Position numbers and translations under genes: made by a program
In this document: piece after piece, positions 44,337-58,700 of the stretch
Layout of the letters: each line of letters begins with the position of its first letter
How positions within the stretch are numbered: the stretch's first letter is position 1
From: Polytrichum commune
Taxonomy: Eukaryota > Streptophyta > Polytrichopsida > Polytrichales > Polytrichaceae
Direction of reading: 5' to 3'
Assembly (NCBI GenBank): GCA_950295325.1
Contig: OX485806.1
Location: forward strand, 49,781,169 to 49,845,168
DNA length: 64,000 nucleotides
The notes under the pieces: generated by a model
The model's input: the letters and a program-made list of their open reading frames with translations, nothing else
Told to the model about the DNA's origin: nothing
The model's database searches: none

Positions 44337-44861
44337 AGTGGGGTGTTTGTGTCCCTCTAGACATAGTATCCACCTCAAATTTCTTCATTCTTACTAATGT
44401 GGTTCTTACGCTCACAAACCAATGTAAATTCCTACAAATTTTTAAAGACAAGGTTGTGGAAAATTCTACATCATTGGATATACATTAGTATTTAGCTTCA
44501 GCAAGATGCATCAGATTTCTTCATGATATTAATGTCTGGAATTACCACATCTTGGTTGTGTTGCTTAATATTGAGCTACAGACATTTTTGGTACCTATCC
44601 ATGAGACTAAAATCGTGGTGTATATTTTGATGATTCCTTGAAAGCTCTTGTACATGTTAAAATGGTGAAATATTTGAAAAAACTATTTGAAATCAATAAA
44701 TTGGTATATTTTGTTGATTTGAAAATACTTAAGCAATATCATGTGGGAGATTGGTCGACCATGGTTGCTCAACTTAGCATTTCATCTCTTGATGTCTTTC
44801 TAGGAAAAATATTAACATCCGACATATGTTTTTGACATTCAAAGTGGTTCTCTACATTACT
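44337..44861. other. AT-rich flank, nothing recognised
   Basis: No coding or repeat feature could be supported in this stretch. Confidence 0.25.
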
Positions 44862-45115
44862 TGTCACAATCTTTGCTAGCCCCCTTAACAATCTTGATCA
44901 ACTTTATTTCTAGCAAGGGTCACGAGTGCTAACCCTTCGCATTTTTCCATGCAAATGGTTAGCTCCCCATACCGCGGACCTCTTAGTTCATAGGGGGTGG
45001 ACCAACCCTCCTACATTTGCATTCGGCATTCACCGCATAATCAATAACAAATGATAAGATGTGGACTTTCATTCATGGAAGTCCAATCTCAAGTTGATCA
45101 TCATGTTGCTAGAGT
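44862..45115 (-). repeat. Inverted fragment of chromovirus LTR (3' end)
   Basis: Read on the minus strand it matches the last about 250 bases of the LTR family: hairpin-like 'ttgctagagtaacaa' (elsewhere 'ttgctccggcaac'), the 'gaccctTGCTAG' region, and an end near TTGTGACA. The rest of that LTR is missing. Confidence 0.7.
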
Positions 45116-45660
45116 AACAAGAGGAATCTATGTGGAATCCAGTATGTTGTCGACATTCCCCATGGCTTCGGTTGTGTTCACCAACATGGACTTCGACTAA
45201 GCTGTGGAAATGTGTTGAAGATGCAACTTTTGTTGATGACTCGATGAAGTGAGGGATCTCAAGAATAAATGCCCACGTACAAATATACAAAGTAGCTACA
45301 AAGGAGGAGAACATTAGATTCCAACAGTATGGTACAAAGTTCCTCTTGGATGATAATCTAACAGAGGGATGATAAATGTCAACACTCCCTATCCAGCTGA
45401 GAAGCTCGCAACCCTAGCTCTCACATTCATTTGTATACTTGTCAAGGGGAGTATTTGGGAAGCACAAGAGCATCATGTAGGAGCATAATTGAGTCGAGGA
45501 AAGGTCAACATGATGAGCCGCCCTGCAAGCTTGGTGAAACATAGTGATTGTAGCATATTCAACAGGTGCAATCTTGGAGACATGTGACCAGGGCTGATTT
45601 TTCACATAGTTTTTGGCCGTCCACGTCCAAAAACCTTGAATTGAAAGGCAAAAAAATTGC

Positions 45661-45805
45661 AACCCGTCCCAAAACCGGTAATTTCTAAACCAACCCGTCC
45701 ATGGAAAGGTTAAACAAAAAATAACCCGTCCCAAAACCGGTAATTCCTAAACCAACCCGTCCATGGAAAGGTTAAACAAAAAACAACCTATCCCAAAACC
45801 GGTTT
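45661..45805 (+). repeat. 62-bp tandem repeat, about 2.4 copies
   Basis: 'aacccgtcccaaaaccggta' followed by 'accaacccgtccatggaaag' repeats at about 45661 and 45723, and partly at 45785. The copies are nearly identical. Confidence 0.85.
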
Positions 45806-47576
45806 GAAAATGAAAATACCCGTCCCGCAAGAGGTAAAAATAAGTTTCTTACAATGTTGGTAAAATATTAGTAAAAAAACAAAAAACAAAAAAACCGAAA
45901 GATGTCAACATGTGATTGGTTGCACTTGGAAACAACAGGATCTTGACAAATTATGCCTTCAATGTTTGTCAGTTATATGTCTTTTGCTGTCAATTCTCAT
46001 CTTTCCAGTACACCCCATTCTAAATTTTGTGGTTGATGAATTAATGTATGCAAGTGAATCAAGCACTTCAAGATTGATATATTGATTGGATATTAGTGGT
46101 TTGATTGCATTATGCTTATATTCACATGTCATATGACATAATGTAAGTGTTATTTGTACCATTTAATTTTTTTGAAAAAAATTATCAAAAAAATTGTTAT
46201 TTCTAGAGCCCATCCAAAGTGAATTTGACACGTCCAAAAACTGGTTCATTTTCTAAGAACCCGTCCAATGGAAAAAAAATAAAAATTTATGAACATGTCC
46301 CTGGACATGTTGGGGACCTTGTGAAAAATCACCACTGCATGTGACTGGAGTGTCCGCTCAAGTGGATTCCCAAAAAAAAAGACACCTAGACTTCAACAAC
46401 AACCCATTGAATTTCTTGTTCATCATCATTCCAGAAGGGATCTCCTGCCTTAACTAGCACCCATTTAGCACGAAGTCCAGCACTTTTCATCTCATTAGTG
46501 CATGCATGCTCATAAACCCTCCAAGGCTTACTAATTTCCTAGCAAAAATGTCTCTTAAACAAAATCTAATAAGAGCCAACGGTGGCAAGATTGGGGCAGC
46601 TACTGGGACTAATGTTTCCCTGCCTTCAGGTAATATGAAAAGTGAATACTCTACATAAAATTAGATTGGGGTTGGTCTAAACGAAAGTTCATTGCTGGAA
46701 AAAAATTGAGTATCCGAGTTTAAGAATCAAATCCCTTTTATAAAATAGTCCACTGTCCTCATGCTGGGTTCATTGACGTAGTTGCCATATTTGGGGAATG
46801 TTTCGTTTAAGATATTAGAACTAATCTTAACAGGCCAAGGACCACACACAACCAAGCTTCCATCCACACTAAGAACTTGGTGACTATTACAAGCATATGC
46901 TCATCATGTTTCCCTCTACATTTCTCTACATCTATGTTTTGCAAAACCGTATAAAGACAAAAATGTGGACCAAACCTCCAACACTACATTATCTAGATAT
47001 ATGTTAAGAAAACGTAATGGAAAGAACATTTATTTTGGAATTTGTTGATAGAAGAATTTGTTCCTATTGGCATTTCTGCTCACTGTGAATGAAGCCTTGA
47101 CAATCTTCCTAACAAACTGCATTGTCAATGTTCAAATATCATTATTCTCTCTAGTCATGCTTACACAAAAGGTGAGTGAAAAGAAAATGTGGCAGTGGAC
47201 AACATGCAGATTGATGTGTGGGAACACAAAATATCTGTAATATGTTTATACTATGGAATCAAGTCTCTTCCATTGCTGTACACAAATCCGCTCACACTTT
47301 CAGGACACTCTTCTCTACAATGCGAAGAGTGGACGACTTACAGAACTGCCAATCAGTGGGTACATGTATCAATCTTCTCCAACTTCTTCAGGAGCTGTCT
47401 CTAACCATGCCAGCCATTTTCCCACTTCCCTGATTGCCTGTATCCACAAGTCCCTCCATGAATCAGTCTTAAGGTGTTGAAGTCAGACAATGTCTTGCAT
47501 CACAAGTTTACTATAATATGAAGCAAACATTCTGCACCCAATCACTATAACATTGATGTCAAACTACAGAAATATG
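45806..47576. other. Intergenic region and eIF4G 3' flank
   Basis: It contains the 3' untranslated region of eIF4G at its right end. On the plus strand 46545-46630 and 47305-47480 look faintly exon-like, but their reading phases do not join. No gene is annotated. Confidence 0.35.
47029..47034 (-). terminator. Candidate poly(A) signal for eIF4G
   Basis: The minus strand reads AATAAA, 543 bases past the stop codon. It is the nearest perfect match in a plausible 3' untranslated region. Plant signals are degenerate, so it is only a candidate. Confidence 0.35.
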
Positions 47577-49745
47577 TCAGGTAGGTGTGTTCAAAGAGTT
47601 CCCTTTAGTCATGTTCAACACATCCTTAACAGTCTGTAGAGCTTCGAGAATCAGCACATTGAAGTCCTTGGTACAGTCCTTACCCTATCTCTTCCTGGTG
47701 TGGAATCTTGGACATTATCTTGCCACTTTGTGTAAGCACCCTCAGATATAACCTAATACAGAGCAAAGGAGAAGTTACAAATTGTTAAAGACCTGTAAAC
47801 AAGCACAGCAGGACAAGCTCCAAGGTGGTGTAGAAAAAAATAGTTTCAGCAACGTTAATTCACTATAGGACAAGTACCTCATCATGGTAGAAATTGTCAA
47901 ACAATTTTGACATCAGTCCTAGTGGATGACCAGCCTCATTTGCAAACAATTGAACTGCAATGATATCTGCAAGACAATACTTGAAGAAAAAATAGTAAGT
48001 ACAAGAATAATAGGAACAGAATAAGTTTCACAAAACACCATGTGTTAACCTTATCATGTACAATTCGAAACGAAAATGATGGATATTGAAATAGAAGGCC
48101 TGCAAACACCCAGTTACCCGTAAGGAACATCTAACTGATGATGAAGACCCAGGAAACCCTAAACCCTGAGCCTATAAGCAGCTTCTGGAGGGCACCCCAG
48201 CTATGCTGCTCAGTAGTGACTGAGAACCAGACAATCATCGCAAGAGACAATCAGTCTCCTGGCTCTCAAAGGCACTCTCTGGTCTATATCCAGCGAGTGA
48301 AGGCCTACCTGACAATTTAAAGTGAGAAACTCACACTGTAATTGGTTTCCTTCTGCAGTTCTGGCCTTGCCTGAAGCAAATTTCCGTAATAAAGGGACAT
48401 AGGTTTTTGTGTCCACCGGCAATGCCTGTACAACACCAGAACAGCTACACACGATTAGTTCTGATTAGAGACTTCAACTAATAAATACTTTAGAAGCTTG
48501 CTCTTCATCAAATTAGTGAACTAGATATTATTCATCATCAGTTGCAAAATCTCAGCTCTCAAGGACAAACTTGTGGAACAGGAAAATATTCTGCACTGTG
48601 ATCATCAAGAACATGAGTATCTTCTGCATAAGCTCTTTGTCCTACGCATTCACCATTGGGACATAAGACCAGTCACATGACAACAATTAGATCTGAGATT
48701 TGACAAAAACCATTCTCCTACAAATTAATATTGCATATTGCACAAAGAAAGAAACACCATTCAGTGAGCTCGTACTAACCGTGAAATCTGAAGGAATGGG
48801 ATTTGGCAGGCAATGCCTCAAAACTTGTGTCATTATCATGCGTAGGAATGATGGGTCTGAGGTGGTAGATTGTGGGACATTTTTCTGAATACAAAACAAT
48901 AACTGCTGATCAGATCCAATAATATGAAAGAGGTTATACAGAGGAACTTACTTCATGTGCTTGATGTTGTTACTAGGCATGAGATTTTGGTTTATGAGAC
49001 TCGAAAGCTAACAAACACTGGGATGCTGATATAAGTGACACGTACTTTCAAAGCACTTCCACTAAAGAGCGAACTTCAGCAATATATTCCTTGGCTGTCA
49101 CCATGTCATGAGAACTATAAAGGGTGGAAAGTCTGTGACTGCCAAAATGTGTAGACTTTCTGACGCAATGAACTAGGTGCCAAAGACTTCTAGCTAGATC
49201 ATAGTGACATACAAAACTCTTACATAAAACTCCCCACAAATGAGCACACTCATACACTGCAAGTTGAAGTCATGGACATTGACTGCATTATGACTGCATT
49301 AAAACTTACCACCACTAAAATACTATTTCTTAGAAAAACATGTGCCTCACATACCAATGACTATATTGCAACATACTCACTGCAAGTTTTCACTGTCACC
49401 AACACATAGATCAGTATCAAGATTATCTTCTCTCTATTTCTGAGCATTTCCAACTTCATGGTTTTCTTGATGCTTTCATAGCTAACCATTTACACAACAC
49501 ACACTCCTACATAAAATGTAACATTCTACAACCTTGATTTCCACTACACAACTAATCCCACTGACATTAAGGGTCAAACCATCAACCCCAACCAATGCAA
49601 ACCATACCTCGCAATCAGATATCTTATGTCCGAAATATCAACAAAGGGTAAGGTTCAGTTATATTACCTCAATCCATTGCACAAGATCCAGAATCGGATC
49701 TTTCCTAGCTAGTGCCTCATGGATATGTCTCTCCAACGGCAACAT
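47577..49745 (-). other. eIF4G exons 13-19: C-terminal W2 (HEAT-3) domain
   Basis: Seven small exons (78, 105, 91, 50, 102, 69 and 57 nt) encode about residues 2303-2485. The pattern fits a W2 domain as in animal eIF4G, eIF5 and eIF2B-epsilon. It starts LERHIHEALARKDPILDLVQW, passes RMIMTQVLRHCLPNP and TKTYVPLLRKF, and ends with the typical AA-box-like helices GHPLGLMSKLFDNFYHDE and VISEGAYTKWQDN. The final exon ends NSLNTPT and a TGA at 47577. Compatible phases at six consecutive introns make chance unlikely. In animals this domain recruits Mnk kinase; its role here is unknown. Confidence 0.85.
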
Positions 49746-52700
49746 CTGGAAGAATAGAAAATATGAGTCCAAATATACAAGTGTCAATGTGGTAACTCAA
49801 ATTGCTAATATTGTCCAACATAGGACATAGAATATATTGAATACATAGGACATCTCACCGGAAGTAGAGCTTGGAGGTTTCTCCTTTCCAAAAAGACATC
49901 CAGCTTGACACCTTTATTTTCTATTTTTGGTGACACAAAATCCTCAACATGGATACCAGAATTCCTGTAAGCAGTGAGCATGAGCTTCTCCCCTTTCTCG
50001 TTTCTCAAAGTATCTAGGACAGCACCAAAGATGTCCAGAGAATAACCCTCCATTAAAATCTCACCACATTCTGCACCACCGTCCTTCAACAGGGTGTTTA
50101 CTTCAATCAGAGAAAACACGCCTGCAGAGACTAATCCTCCCAGTAAAACACCAAAAAACTCTGGTGCCTTGGGGACATCCACTGCAGTATCCACCAGATG
50201 TGAGAGTACTCCCTCCATCCTGCAAGTACAAATCACAAAAAGCACTAAGTTCATGTTCTGCTACAGAATGGCATATCAAATTGTCAGATAAGGAAGCACA
50301 TTCACAAATAGACAACAAAATCGAAGCCAAGCTTATATTGTGAAGCACAAACATTACCCTTCATAGAACTGCTCATGCGTTAGAAGCAAAGGTTCACACT
50401 TTGAAAGATGAAGAAGCAACTTCAAAAGCAAGTCTCTATCTTTTTCCTTCTTCTCTAGAGACTCTGACACCCAAGTCGAAACCATTACAGGATGGTATCG
50501 GGTAGCCTTCAACTCCTCCACACACAATGCAGCTTCTTTTAGGTCCATTACACTGCAGAAAGCAGTGGAGGGCATTATCAGGAAAAAAATTCACAATTGA
50601 GAAGATGGAAAAAAATGATCAACAGAAATTGTCAAGATGTAGACAGCTAGTGAGTTGAGCTGACTCAATCACATGAAACAAATGCTGCTGCCAAAGAAAT
50701 TTCAAGACATCGAGACTGTTTGTCTATTACAAACCTACTAAGACATGGAAAAGTAACCTGTAATATTCGTTTATGGTTGATTGACATTTCTGCTTCAGTT
50801 CTGCTTCGCTCAATAACAGTGAGGGACAAGGTGGCATCACTTCAGGCTGCTGTGGCTGGAATTCATAGACTGATGCATTTGGATGCTCAAGTTTGGCAAT
50901 GATTCTATTCTGTTCAGGTGTAATGCGCAAGTCTCGACCTCCATCAGGAGCCTTCAGTCTGCCTAAATGGATTTTTTCAGCTGGAGTAGGCTGTTCCGCG
51001 GTAGAAGCTCGCATTGGCATGTCCTCCCGAAAGCCATGATGCGGTCTGTCTGCAACACTGAATCGGACAACCCCTCCACCTGATCGGTGCACATCAGCAC
51101 ATGCCATGGGTGAAATATCACTCAATGCCCCTCGTCCAGTCGATGGTTGTCGAATGCCCAATGCCCTCCCAAGATTGCCCTGGGGGCCTAAAGTGATATA
51201 ACCATCATCAGTAGCCTTCTGAGTTAAAGGCAGAGGAACTGAACGGATGTCCACAAGTGATCTATCCTCCATCCGCACATCCTGGACAAAGCTCCCTCCC
51301 CCACCTTGCATTGCTCCTTGTGGAGATGGAGCCCTCCGCATGCCACCCAAAGCTGCCCCTGTCTCATTCAAGCTTGTACTTTAACTGATTGCACTTGATC
51401 TTGATAGTGAAACAACTAAGCATAAATGGAGTATATTCATTTACAAGCTCTTGACAAAACCAGGCACCCTCCAATTCCAAATTGTCTCTCTGAAACAAGT
51501 CAAGACAGGAACAACCACAGTTCCTCAACCACAGTATCATACAGAAAGACACACAAATAAGTCAAGGAAAAACGAAAAAAAAAAAAAATGCATGGAAGTG
51601 CATAAAGAAGCAGCTATACTACCCTTGAACCTCAATGTGCAAGATGACCAGGAATCAGATAGTGAAATCTCGGCATTGTATCCAATATATCTCCACGTAT
51701 ATATACACAAACTGATAAACGCAATGATCAGAGTGTCCACATACAGCTCCTTTCCCAATGCTCAATATGATGTCCTCTACGTCTTACCAGCACCTATTTG
51801 ATTTGGCGAAAATCCTGGCAATTGAGAACTCCGCATGGCAAATTCTGGAGAAGGTCCAATTCTAACTCGAGCAGGAGCACCTCCCATGCTAGGACCTCGA
51901 CGGTCTCCACGTGCAGCTTGCTGCCTCTCTTGCACAGCGTCTCTATGTACCTCATCAATTTTCTTGGGTCCTTCAACTTTTCTTCTCTCTTGCCATCCAT
52001 TTTGCCGAAGGTCAATAACATCCTTCAACATGAATCTCAACCTGGATGATAGCTTCATGTTATTTGATAGACCCTCTATTCTTCTGAAGTATTGATCGAT
52101 ATGCTCTTTAGCTTTTGGGTGATCAATGATTCGGCCAATCGTGCTCATCAACTTGCACAAGGCCTCAACATCTTCCTCATCCGGGTTATAAAATTCCCCA
52201 AGGAGCTTCTTGATGCACTCATGCATGATCCGCTCAGTTAACATGCTTTTTTTGTAAAGCTCTCCTATAAAGCGAATATTTCCTAGCATTCTCCTCCGTG
52301 CCTTCAACCGCTTCTCTTCTCTCTCCTCAGGAGTCAGCTTCACTTCACCTTCATTCTCTATCTTCTCAGCCTCTTCTTGTTCTCTTTCCCCACGCTCAAA
52401 CTCCACTTGACACTTATTGAGGAGAACTCGCTTGAAAGTAAATTTCTCATCATTTTCAGCAAATTCTGGTAAATCTGCAGCAAGCTTGACACAGAACTGG
52501 GCGTACATCTCACAGAATGTGGGCTCCATCAGTGCTTTGTCAAATATCTGTGAAATGACACCTGTGAGAGTTTCAGCAGAATCAATACTGGCAGCCTGGA
52601 CCTGTGCAAACAGTTTCTCAAAATTTTGAGGTGTCAGCTTGTTCAGAATCCCCTTAATCAGCCTCTGCTTTGCAGATTCCTCGTCTGAGACCTTACCAAC

Positions 52701-55700
52701 CTCATACCTATTTTCTGCCTTGTGGATTGCAGGTAATGGAGAGCGAGATGAGGAGATCATCCCTGAACCCACCATTGGTTGCCGATGCCACCTATCTCCA
52801 TCTACACCATTCAAATTTGCCCGAGAAGGAACAGGTGCCATGAAATGTGGAAGCATTGTGTTACCAGGCCCTCGTGAAATCAAACCCGTAAAACCTGTTT
52901 GCGGACTGACCATGCCAGGCCACACTGGTGATGACAGATGCGAAATTAATCCAGGCTGTGTATTTGTTTGTCCTGGCCGGAAACCAACTGGCATACACAT
53001 ATCCATTCGCACATCACCAAGCTGATTCCTTCCAGGGGATGGTACAAGTCCAGATTGTCTTGTCCAACGATCTTCATTTGGTCCATGTTGTACAACAAGT
53101 CCCCTTCGGTCAAGTCGTGGGCCACCACTGTTAGGCTGACGGTCCCCTATGCGTCCAGGGCTAGGTATTACATCCAGCACTCCACTGCCATATATAGCTG
53201 GGCTAAATAAATGATCTTGAATAATCTCGTGCCGGATTTCAAAATTAGGTGGAAGGTGCTGATTTTGGTCTTTGAAAGTCATAAGGAAATCACGAGTATA
53301 CTTCCTGTCACCTCGGTCTAGAGGTTGACCAAATGATACACTTGGTGTCGGAAGCTCAGCTGCATCCTCCCAGTCATCCACTTCCTTGAGTAAAGAGTTT
53401 TGTGGTACAGCAACACAATCTTTTACATCACTGTTCAAAAGGCCAGGACCAGATTCATCAATCTGCTTTACCCCTTCCAACTTCTTTTCTGGGGCTGCCT
53501 TGTATGCATTATACAAATCTGCAGTATTTCCAGCTGCATCTGCTCGGGCAAGAAACTCCTTCTTCTTCTTCTTTTTGCTGGCCCCTTTCAAACCTTCCAT
53601 TGCAAGGTTTGCATGTCCCATGGAGGTGGGTTCAAGCGTTTCCGTCCCATTTTCAGTAATGTGTACAGCTACACTAATTTCACCCAACGGACTACTCAAC
53701 AGAGGAGTACGCTCAATGACAGAACTAATTTCTTCAAATGAGAGGGCAGAAACGTCCTCACACCCAGTGGGAGCACTTTCTGTGGATCTCAAGTTGCCTA
53801 AAGATCTCAAACATGTGTTTGATTTCAATATGAATAAATCATCTGGAATTCCTGGCGTAGTCAGCTCCATAAAGTCATCCTGTTGATCCCCTGAGACGAC
53901 TGGCATCAACTCCGTCACAGGTGGATCTGATAACTCAACAGCTTTTACTCCAGACTTGGGTGTCCCTTCCACAGTATCAGTGGACAATGACAGAATTTGA
54001 ATTGCTGATTCCTCTACTTCACATGAATAATTATCTAGAAGTGCATCTGATTGTCTATCAATTCTATCAGATGCCAGGTCATTTTCAGATAGACATTTAT
54101 CTGCTTCATCTGTCTCGTCCAACACTTCAGCACCACCATTACTAGTCTTTCCACCAGTAAAATCTTTGACAAAGCTTAACTCTGTATCACCAACCTTGAA
54201 GCTTGGACCAACTCCTGTATTCAATGAAACCAGAGAAGATACTGTAGAATGACCAGTATCCCCTCCCTCCATTTGCAGAGCAGCCAACACACCCTGATCC
54301 CCACCTTCATCATTCTCCAAAAAAGAATCTGGTGTGACCATCCCTTCAATTGGTTTTAGAACCAAAGCAGATTCTTCCTCCAGGACCTGACTACCAGGCA
54401 CAGTTGAATCCAATTTAGAATCCAATTCACTGTCCAACCGCTCATTACGATATGTAACATCCCCATCTTTCCCTCTTTCCTCATCCTGCACTGATGCAGA
54501 GAAGCCTTCCTCAGCAATACTTTGCTTGCCCCGAAAATCGTTCAGATCCACTTCAACCTGCCCGATAGCACCAGTCACACACTTGCATCCAGGACAGGAA
54601 CTTGCAGAAGTCCCCGTTGTAAAGTTTGCATGGACTAATACATTTCTTTCACAAAGTGCACATTCCTTGCCTTTTGACACTTTATCCTTGCTAAAGGAAC
54701 TGTCAGATGAGGAACCAAATTTATCAGAGATTGATATAGAGGCACACTCATGCCCTGTTGGTGATCCTAAATCCCATGGTTCATTAGCATCTGCAAGTAC
54801 TATCTGTTGAGCAAGGAGCTCCCTTTCTTCCTTTCCAACAAATTCGCCAGCATCTTCAGTGTGTGGAGTCTCCAAAAATGAGGTTGTTTCTGGACAGGAA
54901 CAAACAGAACAAATGCTCTATAAGAGCTTGGAAGAGCCACAACCAAAGAGACTCAAAGTAGCAAAGTGAGGCATCAGATCCTCTTCTACACTAAGACATA
55001 GATGACATCCCAATTACAAGCCAATAACATGACTTGCTCAAAGCAAGCCAAGCATACAACAACCAAATAACTACATATGTCAATACAAACACAGCCTTCC
55101 CATAAATACCATCACCTCCACAAATGCATCCTTTCCATGTCCAAATCTATCAGAAATATAAACGATCAGTAATGTAGTAAAGCAGTAATCTATCAGCACA
55201 GTACACATTCAAATATGCAGTAAAGCCACCAGTCTTGGCCTAGTCCTGGACCAGTAAACCTAGCATCCCGACATTAAAAGTAGCTACAAATCAAGGATTG
55301 ACAAATAATTCCAGTTACTTGGTGTATAGGAGATGACAAAGAGATCTGAATTGCATGTTCTGTAGGACAGCAGGTATCACATGAATTAGTGGACATCTAT
55401 TATACTATGGAGATGAAAATGGACAACTGTAGACCCAACAGGAAGATTCATGGTATACCTATTATAATCAGAGAATTAAAGCCAATAAAGACTTTTGAAA
55501 CAAGTCCAAATTGAGAGACTACACAGTATTACACAGTATTTTTGCCAATAGGAGACAACCAATAATCGCATCACTGTGCTCTACTTTCACTTCAAATAGA
55601 TTGATACCATTCAACTCACGGTTGTTGCCTCACCAACTTATCCTACACAAGCATCCCCAATCATGACTGTCATTCAAAGCATCAGACTGCGACCTTCATC

Positions 55701-58700
55701 TGAATAGCAGTACCAAGTTGCCATTTTCAAGATCGACCTGAATTATGCAAAGGTTTGCACACCGGGTCAGAACAAGAAGCTAGGATAGGCATATGAAAGA
55801 TATCGTCTATCAAAACCACATTGTTCATGGAGTCAGAACATGCACATGCCCTCTATTTAGTAATAGACAACAACATTGTGATTCAAACCAGACATACCAT
55901 GACCCATGAATGTCACTTCAGATCTCATCTTGGGAAGTTCCTGAATGCTTGTACTGATTGAAGGTGCATGGAGTGTAACTGTGACCTCAGCTCCAGATTG
56001 AGCATCATGCATGCCTGCTCTAAGGACCTGTAGCGATGCTGCAATAGCAGATGGACCATCCAATGACAAATCTTCCATTGAGGTCAGAACAGTTGATGGG
56101 GCCAGCTGACTAGAATACTTGTCTGATTGCCCTTCAAAAACCTGTAAAGTTGGAGTAATTAGGTGAGGGGATGGATGATGTTGCTGCTGTCGTTGTCTGT
56201 CTTTCTTGGTGTTCTTCCTTGAATTCTGGATTCCCAAGGTCTTCACGGTCTCAACTTTCACAATTTCTCCCAATAACCCTGAACTACCTCTATCAGCTGT
56301 ACTGGGAGGCTTCAGATTAACAGCACCTGTACTTAAAGAGCTAGTACAAGGCTTTGGAGATGCAGCAGTAAATTTACAGTTTGCAACAGGGGTTGAAATC
56401 ACAGACATGTTTATGGTCGCCAATGCACCTAAATTTGGAGGGCTTATAGATGCCTGACCATTTGTAGTGACTAATGAGCTCTCAATGATTGCCTGTCCGG
56501 CATCAACCAGGCTAGAATCTGAAGCATCCAAATCCCCAAACTTAAATGCCAAAGGAGGTAGTGTTAGACAGGGGGCCAAGAGGCCAGACGTGGAAGCAGG
56601 CAGACCTGCAGGCCTTCGATTTAACATAGATAGATGGTTATTTCCAACCAATGGCATTGGGCAAGATCCTATACTGCTTGGCCTGGAATTAGCCATAACA
56701 GCAGGAATTCCAGCAAGTGTGGCCGAAGGTACAACAATAGGAGTGATCACTGTTGGTGCCATTGGGGGCTTGTTGTACACTTCTGGCAGTGCAGAGCTTA
56801 ATTGAGGCATTGGTCCCAGTTGAGGGGACCCTTTTGGACAAGCTGATCCCGGGTGGCCAACAAAAGGCACAACTTGCCCAGGAAGAGGACCAGCATAACT
56901 AAATCTTACAGCTGAGTTGTTCGATGGTGGGCCTCCAGCAGGTGCAACCGCCTTGGGGGGTACTGACTGAAAGAAACTAGGGGGAGGATGACTGTAAGGA
57001 TGACCATAGAAAGCCATGCTGCCAGGAACCATCTGATGAGATGGTGAAGGATTATATCCTGCAGGAGGTCGTTGAGCAGCACCATTAGTAGATAGTCTTC
57101 CAACCAGTCCAGGAGTCCCGGAACCAGATGTCATAGGCTTAATTTCCTTTAAGCAATCCCCTCTTTTCACCTCAAATCTGAGTTCCTCATGTGTATGTGG
57201 ATCCACAATTTTAATGGCCCTACTCACTCGCTGTGGAAGGAACTGGTTTGTAGAAGGAGCACCATATTGAGATCCTTGCATACTTTGAGAAAGCTGACCA
57301 CCCATACCACTAGCCAGGTTGGGACCTATGGAATGTGCCATTTGAGGTAAAATTTGCTGCGCAGACAATTGATTCGCCAGAGAGCTACCAATATGAGTAC
57401 CTAATACTTGCGGTCCATGAGGAGGGGGAGCCATCATAGGTTGCGCATACTTCATGGCTTGGGTCAAGCCTTGCTGCACTATTCCTTGTTGTTGGGGCAT
57501 TGCTTGATGTTGCTGCTGCTGTTGGGCCATTGCCTGTTGCATTTGAGCAAGCTGTTCAAGAGAGAATCAGAAAATCATGCATGAATATAAGCTCTACGTG
57601 TAAGCAGGAGGCTCAATTTAAACTTTAATATTGGAACTCTTGTTCTTGGCACCCCAATAAAGACCAAAAGACAACTTTCTCTAGAAAGACCTCTATCCTG
57701 TCAAGTCAAGATAGATGTGGTAATTGTCCCCAAACTTCCACCACCTTATCTTCCTTTACATTAAAATCAACCGGTCTGGGTAATCCATTATCTTCCAGCT
57801 GCTTGAGGTAAGCCAAGTCTCACATCACGAACCATAGCATGACCTTCATACATGTCCGTTAAAGTGCATAAATAACCCCATAAGGACATACAAATGTCAC
57901 CAATACCTGGAGCAAGTGAGGAGCAGGTATGTGCACATTGGCTGCCTGTGTGTGTTGTTGGGTATATTGTGCTTGAGCAAGCTGCTGTTGGGTTGCTTGA
58001 GCCTGTGGGGTTGCTTGAGCTGTTAAAGGAACATTGCTTAATGCCTGAGAGTTTACATTTGCTTGAATATGCTGCACCATTGCTGGTGAAAAATCTGTTA
58101 CTGGGGTACCCATGTTGGTTGAAGCCACCTGCAACCCAAATTTCTCAGAAAATTGCTGTACAGAATAGGTACCAGCTTCCAGAGTATACATAGTCTTTCA
58201 AATCTTCCAGGCAAGTAGTACTGCCAATTCAATGATATTAAAATTGTTAAAACCTTCAAGTGAAAGATGGCTTGCACCATTATGCAAGCTGACAATGGCA
58301 GTATGGAGCACAATAGATAACTGCAGACTGGAAACAGTTCCCAACTTTGGGATGATGTACTTAAAAAAACTGGCACAAAAGTGCTAGATAAACACCAAAG
58401 CACCTTCCATATTCACCAATGTAGTCATTCATTACTAGGACAAGTGATAGATAAGCCCTTGCCTCATAAGATATACAGACCTACCTGGATCTGCTGCTGT
58501 TTCCCGTGTGCAGGTGCTGACACTCGTGGAGATGGTCGCTCAAACCGGGCCTGTCTCCAAAACTAGTAGAAGTTAAATTCACTAATTCTATTGCAATCAA
58601 AAATCATGAGAAAATCTAGTGTTTTCTGGATTGCAGTTTCTTCCATCATATCCAATAGTATATATATAAAAGCAAAATTAACCTCCCAATCTATCCAGCC

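Noticed and set aside
49048-49257. An extra eIF4G exon in the 49.0-49.3 kb region (VTAKEYIAEVRSLVEVL)
   Set aside because: Exon 13 (ending at 49668) and exon 14 (beginning at 48884) join in phase and continue the W2 pattern without it.
51364-51552. Coding exon between exons 9 and 10 of eIF4G
   Set aside because: The upstream acceptors at this place give stops or the wrong phase; the acceptors near 51352-51358 restore the frame.
51798-54810. Plus-strand ORFs across the eIF4G exons (for example 53386-53886)
   Set aside because: They are antisense shadows of conserved minus-strand coding sequence.
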